From Solen grandis (taxonomy: Eukaryota > Mollusca > Bivalvia > Adapedonta > Solenidae), in NCBI GenBank assembly GCA_021229015.1, contig CM037782.1:61166387-61230386 (forward strand): 64,000 nucleotides of DNA. The letters run 5' to 3'. Numbering within the stretch: position 1 is the stretch's first letter; each line of letters starts with the position of its first letter. A program made the translations under genes and the position numbers. A model generated the notes under the pieces. The model was given only the letters and a program-made list of their open reading frames with translations. It searched no databases and was not told the DNA's origin. This document shows, piece by piece, positions 49,101-59,800 of this stretch.

Positions 49101-52100
49101 TTAGTGAGAGCATACTACATTTGTTTAATCTTCATTTGGCACAGACATGATACACCAATAAAATGTTTAATTTTAGAGTGAGGGGAAAAAACACGTAAAA
49201 TGGAGAGAGAGAGGGAGAGAGGGCACATTTAAAAAGGGAGAGAGAGAACATTTAAAATTGAAATGTTAAATACATAGTTTAGTTATTAACATCATTTGTG
49301 CATTTAAGTAGGCTATATACGATGTAATTATCTGATAAAAACTGTATTGTTTGAATAAATGAAACACCTGTTTTTAAAGTTGTTTCATTGTTAAAGGTTT
49401 ATATTCAGTATATTCATTGAAAGAAAATTTCTTATTGAACTGACGAAAAACATTTTATATGACATGCATTATATATATATAAGGATAAAAGGTTGCTTTG
49501 TAGCTGTGGAAAAATAAACCACTATGATTGTTTTATCATTATATAAGTAGACTCTCCAGCAATCTTGTTAGTAATAAGGTTTGGGTTGCCATGGAAATGC
49601 TTGCAATTGACTAACAACCATTTATACACAAAAAGCACCAGACCAGGTTTTCACATGATCAGTACAATTTGAACGTAGGTGTGATAAATTGGCAAATTAG
49701 AAAGAATTCAAAAGATATGAACATAAAGCTACTAGAAATTGATTTTATAGTTCAAACAATTTACCATCCCATACTTCCAAGTCTTGGTAATGCATGTTAT
49801 ACCACCCTGTGGCATGTTGATTGATGTGGCAGGGTAGTCATGTGCCCTATCAATGTTTAGATAAATCCCTTGATGGGCTCTTGCTGTCATAGGAAGGGAC
49901 ACATATATTTGATACCATGACAAGGGACATTACAGCCACGGGGGTGTAGATCTCAACAGCCAAGGTAAGCTGTCACATATAGATTACTGCAGTAATTCTA
50001 GACATGTAAGACCAGTTTACATTGCTGTGAGCACCTGTGACTGCCTCATGGTCAGCACAGTCAATAAATTTTCAGCAAGCACCCCCATTAACAACTAATG
50101 ATACAATCCAGAATGAAAAAAAGGCAAGTTCATTTAAGAAATTTAGCATGGTAAGGTAAGGCATGTCCTTGATAGGGTTTCTCTCTGGTATGAATTCACC
50201 AAAGCATAAACTGTGAAAAAACCGGGGATTCCCCAGTCACATGAAAGTTGACTGTGGTTATTTATATGTGTGTTGTTTTAGGGGCTTTTTTTTTTTTTAA
50301 GGAAAAAGAGGTCTATCTATATATTGTACCTGTAATTTATTACATTCTAGTGCAGATATTCCCTGAAATAAGCTGTCATCACTTGAGATAATATCAAAGA
50401 ATTGTTAACATCTATGCTGCTATGTGAGGATAGAGTGAGATTTAAAAAAAAAGAAGAAAAATACAAGCATTCTGTAGTGCAGTCATGAGGGAAGATTTGG
50501 AAAGATGTAGGATTGAGCAGACAAATGTAGATATGTGGGATCCAAGTTTTGTGATATACAGCTGGCATTGCTGAGAGTCTAACAAGGTGCTATGTTTGGC
50601 CGTCTTGTAAGCCTATTATTTTGTTTTCTGTCCCCAAAATGGCACACTGTCAGATCAGATAATTGCAAGGAAGGCTCCGACTATCTTTCATTAACATAAT
50701 GCTGTTGCTAGGGTCTCAAAGACGTTATTAAACACACTCATTTCTTTGAAGCATTTTTGTGTCGCCTGCATAGCATGGCAGACACATAGGGATCACTTTG
50801 TCCGTCGTCGTCGTCGTCGTCGTCGTCGGCGTCGTCGTCGTCGTCGGCGTCGTCGGCGTCACACTTTCTTGTCCGGAGCATAACTCGAAAAGTATTTGAG
50901 GTATCACCTTGAAACTTAAAACATGGATAGATCACATTGAGGTGGAGTGCAGTGCACAAGAATGATAACTCTGACTTTCGTATTTTCTGAGTTATTACCC
51001 TTTGTTGATTCTGAGATTTTATTTTTGTCCGGCCATAACTCAAAAAGTATTTGAGGTGCTGACTTAAAACTTTATAGATAGATAGATCTCTTTGAAGAGG
51101 AGTGCAGTTCACATAAATGATAACGATAACTCTGACTTTCATATTTTCTGAGTTATTGCCCTTTGTTGATTTTCAGTCTTAATTTTTGTCCAGGGCATAA
51201 CTCAAAAAGTATTTGAGGTGCTGACTTAAAACTTTATAGATAGATAGATCTCATTGAAGAGGAGTGCAGTTCACATAAATGATAACTCTCACTTTCTTTT
51301 CTCCTGAGTTATTGTCCTTTGTTGATTCTCAGTCTTTATTTTTGTCAGGAGCATAACATAAAAAGTATTTGAGATATTGCTTTGAAACTTCATAGATGGA
51401 AAGATCTCATGGATTTGTAGTGCAGTGCATAAGAATGATAACTCTGTTTTATTTTCTGAGTTATTTCCCTTTGTTGATTTTCAGACTTAATTTTTGTCTG
51501 GGGCATAACTCGAAACGTATTTGAGGTGTTGACTTGAAACTTCATAGATCTCAATGGTCTGAGTGCAGTGCACATGAATGATAACTCTGTTTCTCTTTTT
51601 CCTTGAGTTATTGCCCTTTGTTGATACTCAGACTTCATTTTTGTCTGGAGCATAACACGAAAAGTATTTGAGGTATTACTTTGAAACCTCACAGGTGGAA
51701 AGATCTCATGGAGTGCATTGTGCAAGAATGATAACTGTTGTATTTTTGGAGTAATTTCCCTTTGTTTATTTTTTTTGGATTTAATTCTTGTGTGGTGCAT
51801 AACTTGTAAAGTGTTGCCTTAAACATTTATAGTAGATAGATCTCATTGGTCTGAGTGCAGTACACAAGAATGATAACTCAATAATGATAATGATGACTAC
51901 AAACTTGCAACATATATATAATTAACGTCATAAGTGCTTAATGACGTCATAATTTTTCTTACAGTTAATGTTTTGAATTCATAGTCATTCTGACACTCCT
52001 CTGATGAAGACTGTATAGTCGAAAGTGCTCGGGAAAATTATTACATATTGCACTGTTTGAATATTTTATTGGGGGCCCCCCCCCCCCCCCACAAAAAAAA

Positions 52101-53783
52101 AAATATATATATATATATATTATATATGTGTGTGTGTGTGTTATTTTGTACCTCACAAAATAGATTATGCTTTATCAATAATTTGTCAAAAGATCGATTT
52201 TCTAGTCAATTCTTTCATCAAACATGCTTAAATGCAGGCGACACAAGTGTTCCGAGGAACACCCACATCTAGTTAAATGCTTAAAATCTCGCGCAGATGT
52301 AACCAGGTGATTCATTCAGAATAGAAGCATTGGTACGACGATGAAAACGCATCAGGATTTATTTTATCTCAAAATTCTGCCTAGTGGCTTGTATCAGCGC
52401 TTATACAAATGTATACATTTTCGCAGCCGTCTGAGGTCGTATCGTCCTGGACTAGAGGGACTTGTTAATGTATGACCTCTCTTCTAGGAGGGAATCTCTG
52501 CCATTTTTAGGAGCAATATACAGACAAATTTACACCAATATTATTACTGATCAGGCCATTTGTCAAGATGAAATGTGTGCAGTTTATTTGGTTTTATTTG
52601 CGTGAACTGGACTTGCTGATGTCTTTTTTTGCCGTTTGAAATTGACCTCTATATAATATTCATGTAATGGGTTGGAGAGAAGCCCCCAAGTTGAGATGAG
52701 CGCTCAACCGGGTCTGGCATAATTTGCATGGCGTTGCCAAGGGCGACTGTCTTCCTCTCTAGTCTTGTGGCATTTGCATAGACAATATATATAGGAGATA
52801 GATCCAGAAAAATGAAAACCAGGGACTAGTCTCTGTGGAAGCAAGAAGTTAAGACTGGTTCATATCCTAGGTCTACAGCGGCCCTATTGAAATTATGGGA
52901 AGTTAAAATTGACGTCCAGTCTTCCATAAGTCTATCCCTTTTTTTGTGAGACAGAAAAAAAAAAGGTCTGTTGTATTACTCTGTAACAGTTCCTGGCATT
53001 TGATTGCGGATGGATTGATGATAAAGATTTGAAGGTTATTGCTTTGGCGAATTTTTGATTCTGCAGTTGTTAGATGGCAGGTGTACATACAGGTTAGCGA
53101 GGATATTGATATTGCTACATCAGCTGACCATGGTAAGCAGTGGTAAGAGCATATATGTAGCACTTTATACATTTGTACTTTATTCAGGATTTGAAAGTTT
53201 ATTTCTTAGTACGCATGTACCTCGCCCCAGGATGGCACTCTGAGTAATTGTAAAGCAATTTAAATTAAATGTAATATATAGGGAAAACTGGAGTCGAAAT
53301 CAATTGTAAAGTCATTAAAATATCATTCCCTCTTGATTGTGCTATCCTTTAACCCTTTCCCTCATTAAGCTATTCAATCACTACATCCATGTAATATAAG
53401 TATTATTAGCATACTAGAGAATAGAGTATTAGAACCCTAATGTACTCTGGGACATGTATATGTACATCAGGACAAGAAATATTTGTCTAAGGTGAGTAAC
53501 TGGCTTGCTAACATTGGCTATACATGGAGACATGGAAGCCATCCGGCAGGCTTCTGAAGCCTATCTGTATTGATCTAGGGTTGCTAGTAATGGGCCCTAT
53601 GACAAGCCGGCAGCTGATGAGGCCAGCAGATTGTGGAGGATTCATTTGCATTGGCCATCTCCATCTATGTCATTAGGCAGTCTGTCAAAGAGCTAACAGA
53701 GTTTGTATTCCACTAGGGTTGAAAAAGTTCAAATTGAGCTTGCCATTGTGAAGACCCAAGGAAGATGGGGGACATTGCTGAAG

Positions 53784-53835
<52 letters not shown>

Positions 53836-56800
53836 TGTATGCTCTTGCTCTCTTGTCTCTCTCTCATACAATCTATCTCTCTCTTCCTCTTTCTCTACAT
53901 CTATCTCTGACTTTCTCATTGGTTACATAATTAAGCTGCTGAGTATGATTATAAAAATTATAGTTCTGCATAGAAATAAGGAGGAGAGGATGACTCAGTC
54001 CTAGTTATGCATTAAGTCCTAATTTGAAAGACCAATAGTAAAATCCTGGTTAATCAAACATCTTCTCTTCAGAGCTAGCTGAAGTGGCCATCAAGGGCTG
54101 AGCCCATATGCTAAGGGTGCAGATTTATTAGCGGCAGACAATACCCGGCAAATGTTGACAAGTAGACTGCAACGAATTGCCCATAAGAGTATTTATGTGA
54201 GCAATTTTCGACCACATAAAGGCAAAATCAATTTAGCATGGCTTCAAAGGTATTGTAAGTTCAGAGTGTGTACCTGAAATCTATTTTATCATGTCATTAT
54301 CTAAAGAATAATGCAGAAATCACTTGTTGAGGTGTGTGCAAGCAGTAAGCTGGTATTGGATGACACTAAGTTGAGTTAATTCACTTATAATTGATAGCTT
54401 CGACACAAAAAAAAACTTTATTAAAACTGTTTTCAGATGGTTTCTAATATTGGATTAATCCTGGCCAGTTTCTTTGATGAATTCAGATTAGTAATTTTAC
54501 CTTGAATCCAGGGAAAACATCAATTACTCCGTTTGAGAAATATTATCTTTTAATTGATTCCCCCCAAACTGTTGGATAAATTCACATAGTTATTTTGAAC
54601 AGAAAGTTTGAAGTGTGGCCATAGAAAATACTTCTGTAATTGAAAATTGCCTGGCTTAAATGTAATCAAGAGGGTATGTTCAAACAAATTTAAAGATATT
54701 GAGCTCAGATTGATTCTGATAGAATGCATGATAGAAAGGGGATTTCATATGCAAGCTTTGATAAATGTGGGTCTTTATGTTGCAAGATTACTTGAAATCA
54801 AATGTTTGAAATTGAAGGTTTGAGAAATGGGAAAAGAGGATAGGGGAAGCATGGGGTGGGTGAGGGTACCAAGTTATGAGCAAAATGTAACTTCATTATT
54901 GGCTATCAAGTTATGACATCAAGGACCACTTTCACACAGTAGCTCTCTTAATTGGTTTTTTTTTTTTTTTTTTTTTTTAGCTTGTAATGAAACCACCAGA
55001 AAGAACCAACATTGTACTAATTGATAGATATTACTCTGGGAAAAAAAAATTTCTACTTTTAAATGTTATTAAAGGCAAACACAGGGAAAGAAATTCAATT
55101 TCAGCTAATTAAGACAATTGAGAATGGTTGGGTGCTCTTTTTTGTTCCTGCTTAAAAAAGTAATTGGGGGGTGGGGATGGAGAGGTTACAGATTATTGAT
55201 GTGATAATTAAAAATGTTAATGTGGTAAATAAATAGGTTGAGATAATTGTGTCAGATATGATCTTAATATATCCAAAATTGAAGAAGTATTTTGTTTGTT
55301 TTTCTGAATGTGAGGTATGGGGATAGGGTAGAATTGGTAGGGGGGGATCTAATTAAATCTAATCTGGATGATTAGATAGGAGAAATGAGGAGTGGAAATT
55401 AAGTAAGCGTACTTACCATTAGTTTTGTTTTCCACATAAAATCCAGTACGGTATATCCAGAGTAAGGCTTTGTTACTCATTAGAGCACAGACAATAAATA
55501 CATCAAATAACTCCGAAGTAACCGACTCCATCTGTAAGTTTTATGTAGCGTTAAACTTTCTTCTGTTGATAGATAAATGTCTTCAGGACTGGCTTCTTAT
55601 ATCTCCATAAATTTCTGCCCAGCAGATGGGCGGAAAATGACATTTGAATACAGGAGTTGTTTGGCTTTTACTCCATGTACGAACATCCATTTGAAATCAC
55701 TCTGTGTCCTTTCATGTACAGTACAGTGATGTGCCTCCCATTCATATCCAGCTTTTCATCGCAAGTTGTACTGCGATCATTATGACATCTAGATACACTG
55801 CGATATTAATTAACTCTTTAATCTCAAGTGCAGTGCAAGGCAAAGTCCTCCTCAGTAGGCATTTATAGCAAAACAGTTGATCATTATTTCATACTCTTTC
55901 AACAGTTATATTGAAGTCATAGAATTTGTGGGTAGCACATATGAAAGAATTTCATTTACTTGTTAATTTTTTTTTAATGTCAGTATTTCATTAAAGTTAA
56001 TAATATTGTTAACTTGTAAAGATTTTAACAATTTTAAGTAAATTTATGCCTCTAGAATTCTCGTTCTAGCCCTTAAAACATTACAAAATATCAAGTGACC
56101 TTTCTCTACCCTCACAAAAAAGATAAAAGATATTAATGGGAAATTTTATGCATACCTCAATGCAAGTGTGATTGATATATATACTGCAAAATTGGCAAAA
56201 GCAAATCATTTTATCTTACCATTTTTTACAGGAAAAACATATCCAGTTTCTTCTCCGTCACATTTTTTGCTGTCGGAATAATGAATGATCTTTTTTTATC
56301 TCATCCTAAAATAATTTCTCATTCACTGAATAAAACCCACTTCCTTTTATTTTTACCTAGGGCTTTTTCATATCCCTGGAGATTTATATTCTACATTTCT
56401 CCGTGTACACAAATTTTCCAGTGTGGTATTTTAATTTCCAAGTCCCAATAATAATTTTCCAATTTTCAATTTCACTCTGCATTTCCTGGCAGATATTAAG
56501 CCCTTCCTCGACCAGCCTCCATCATTTATAACACTACATCTCAAACACACAATACCACTGGTAAATAAATCCAATTTAAATGCCCCGGTTAGCCATCACC
56601 AAATTTTAACCATTCCCTCTACAACAGCGTTGAAGTGTAAAAAACAATTACTGCTCCTTTCCAAGGTGATATTTTATGACTGAAGGTAGGTATCCATGTA
56701 ATATGTTTCTAAACATTTACTGCCTTATGTTTCAAGACATCTATCTGAAACTTAAAAGCAAGTGATCCATTGTTAGGTAGAACTGGAGAAAATGAGAGGT

Positions 56801-59800
56801 ATCCAATTAGGTTGTGCCTCTCTATTGAGAGATGTACCAAGAGAGATGTAGTTCACGATGTAGTCCACACAAGTAGGGAGAGAGAAGTGATCGTATGTTA
56901 ACAGAGCAGTGTTGTAATACCAGCCAGTCAGGGTGTCACTCTGGTGAATCAAGCCAAACTAATCACTTCGCCAATACAGTTGGAGATGAATAAAACAGCA
57001 TCATACCTTCTCGATAGCTTTTTTTCTACAGCATTTGTGTGGAAGGGGGTGTTAAAGTTCCACTCAGAAATTCTATATTCTCATCTTTATCGTTTGGTCT
57101 TGAGCGTTTGTAATTTGATTTGACACCGGAGTTTTGTGGTTGAAAATTGTGTGCATCAGATATAATTGTAATATAAAGCCTTGTTCAATTAGTTGTTGGT
57201 AAGGAGAGCTGTGGGGCCTCCTGTGACATGTCCAGTTGGTTAAATAAGGGAGACTTGACACAGAGGATGTGTGATAATGAGCCATTAGGGAGATTCTTTG
57301 GTAGATAGGAGGGCAGTAGTCCAGGCCAGGCTTAGGAAACTAATTGATCAATGTCGTAATGGGCCCTACATGTTGTGGTAGTTGTTCAATGTTACAAGAG
57401 GCTAATGGAATCTAATTTCAGTGTGTTGATATGCAAGAGGACATGGGGAGGGGCTCTGACAGCTGAGAAGCCCACATTGGGCTTTTATCTGGCTTCGTGT
57501 ATTGGACGTTAAAGAATGTTTTTGTTGACTGACTGGTCATGCAGACTTTGTAATTAGAATTTGCAGGGGCTCTCATTTCTCCAGTTTGAACAGCAAACAG
57601 GCCTTGGTATCTAGGTTGTATATTACCTGATATTGAAATAGTTCAGGTGCAGGTAGAAAGCATCAGAATTTTGGAATAAATTGAAGGATAAATAGATAAC
57701 ATTTTCTTGATAAGTATTTTTATGATAGGTTGGATGAGGTCACCTTGATTGTTTGAGATCCATATTTCGAAGCTACTTGGTGCAGTCAACAATTCAAATT
57801 GAATTTTGTAAGAATAACAGCTTGAGGATCCTTGAGAAACCTTCGAGAAAAGAGTTGATTCGATCAATAAATATGATCAGCATGTGCCCTATGGGAAACC
57901 AGCAATTGGCTTTCACGCTGATCCTGTTTTATAATATGGTTCACTTATGGCCAGATCCCTTGTGATGAAAAAAAGATTCTCATTGAAAAGTTGATGAAGA
58001 TTTTGATTCTCATTTTTCATCCTAATTATGTAAGTAGTACTAAATACCAGTAAACGGATCATACTGTGGTCCCAGAGTCAATTGTTTGAATATTCATGTT
58101 AAAATTTACGAATTGATGAATATTAAATTGATGAATATTAATTGAACCATGACATCACAGTCCAATGTAACGCTCCAGATAGGTTTGGACCCATGAAGCA
58201 GCGCTATAACAGATCTTTAGTGTATATCCAGCTGGTCTGAGGTTTTCTGGTGGATTCACAAAATGCAAACAAGAATTAAGATATCTTTACTGTCTAAGTT
58301 AATCCTTGAAATACTATTGGCACTTGTGTCTGCATTTGCAACCAGTACAGACTGTAGATCAGCCTGCACATCTGTGCAGTCTGATTATGGTCTACACTGT
58401 TTGCTGTACAATAAATTTTCAGCAAGTACCTCCATTAGCAACTAATGGTAGAGTCTAAAATAAAGAAAGGACAAGTCCACTTCAGAAATTTAGGTGAAGG
58501 TTAAGGACATTGAGGTAATGGCTTTCTTTTAGGTAATTTTGAAAGGAAGAATTAAGAAAATCTTCCTGATCAGGAAGAGTCTGTAAACATTGGTTTAAAC
58601 AATTTACTAGTTATCAATATTTGCCTGGGTTCTATCTGACATTTCCTAAGTGCAGAAGAAATAAAATGTTGCTTTAATTAAAAGCAGTTCTACAGTAATT
58701 GTGGTTTTGGAAGAGTAATATTTGAATTACAAGAGGCTTTGATATTGTGAATGACTCACATGTGCTTATTTTGTCTTCTTGCAATATGCCACTCTGATTG
58801 ATTTGTTTGTGAGATTGATTTGGAATCTTGTTGGTTGACCTTTACTTGGGGGAAGTTTGGGTTTGTTAAATTGTTAGAGATAAACGGATTGAGGAGAAAC
58901 AAAATGTTTTCCATATTCCTTTGTCATGACCTTAGTTCATATCGAGGGGTGAGAGCGAAACTATGCTAGGTGCTAATATATTTATATGCACTTAGCACAG
59001 TTTTTCTCTCACCCCTCGATATATTGTTAGCTTTTGATGTTACAGTCAAAGATACTGCTCCTTTATACTGTACTTCATCTGTCTCAAGTAGGCATTGTCT
59101 CCAGATGACTGAAATACTGTCGGTGGGATGTTAAACCCAATAAACAAGCAAAGATACATATGAATTGCATATAGTGTGGATAGGGAAATGAAAGTAATAA
59201 TTGAAAAAAAATAAAAAATAATAAAAAAACAACATTTTATGCATTGTAGAAGTAAAGTGCATGTCTGTGAACAACCATTTTTGTACATTTTACTTGTGTT
59301 AAGTCCTCTCTCTGGATAATTTTGAATATCTGCTTGCCTGTCTGTTAAGGCTGGAAAACGCTGACATTTTGTGTGTAATTGGCAGGGCCAGATTACGATG
59401 CTGGATGCTCCATTATAGAATTAAACCTGCATCCTCCAAATGGAACTGAGTCTGAGGATTTAACCCTTTCCCTCATATATACTCATTTTGACGCACTCAA
59501 TAGGTATCACATAAAGCCTGATCTGCAGAAAACCACAGTTAAACCTTACCAAATTTAATTACAAAATCCTCATTTCCAGACCACTGAGGAGCAGCGAACA
59601 GCATAAAACCTGATCAGCCTGCGAGTTACTCGCAGGCTGATCTGGTTTTATGCTGTTCGCATAGGTCTTTTCATGGTTTCCTCTATGAGGGAAAGGGTTA
59701 AGTTGCAGTCAGTGTGTGTCTAGAGAGATTATTTTTTTTGTCTGTACGAAAAGCGCAATTTTACGTATATTGGTTTCAGAACTGAATTGAACGAAAGTAT

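Noticed and set aside
50738..51800. 134- and 136-codon frames on the - strand with an aspartate-rich tract
   Set aside because: They translate the (GTC)n head and tandem units of a Helentron-like element.
53703..54004. Serine/leucine-rich frames on both strands
   Set aside because: Translations of a (TC)n microsatellite.
59460..59701. TTAA-A hairpin as a microRNA gene
   Set aside because: The stem is long and perfect, but it occurs in eight dispersed copies as the centre of a mobile element. Without small-RNA data a miRNA call is not supported.
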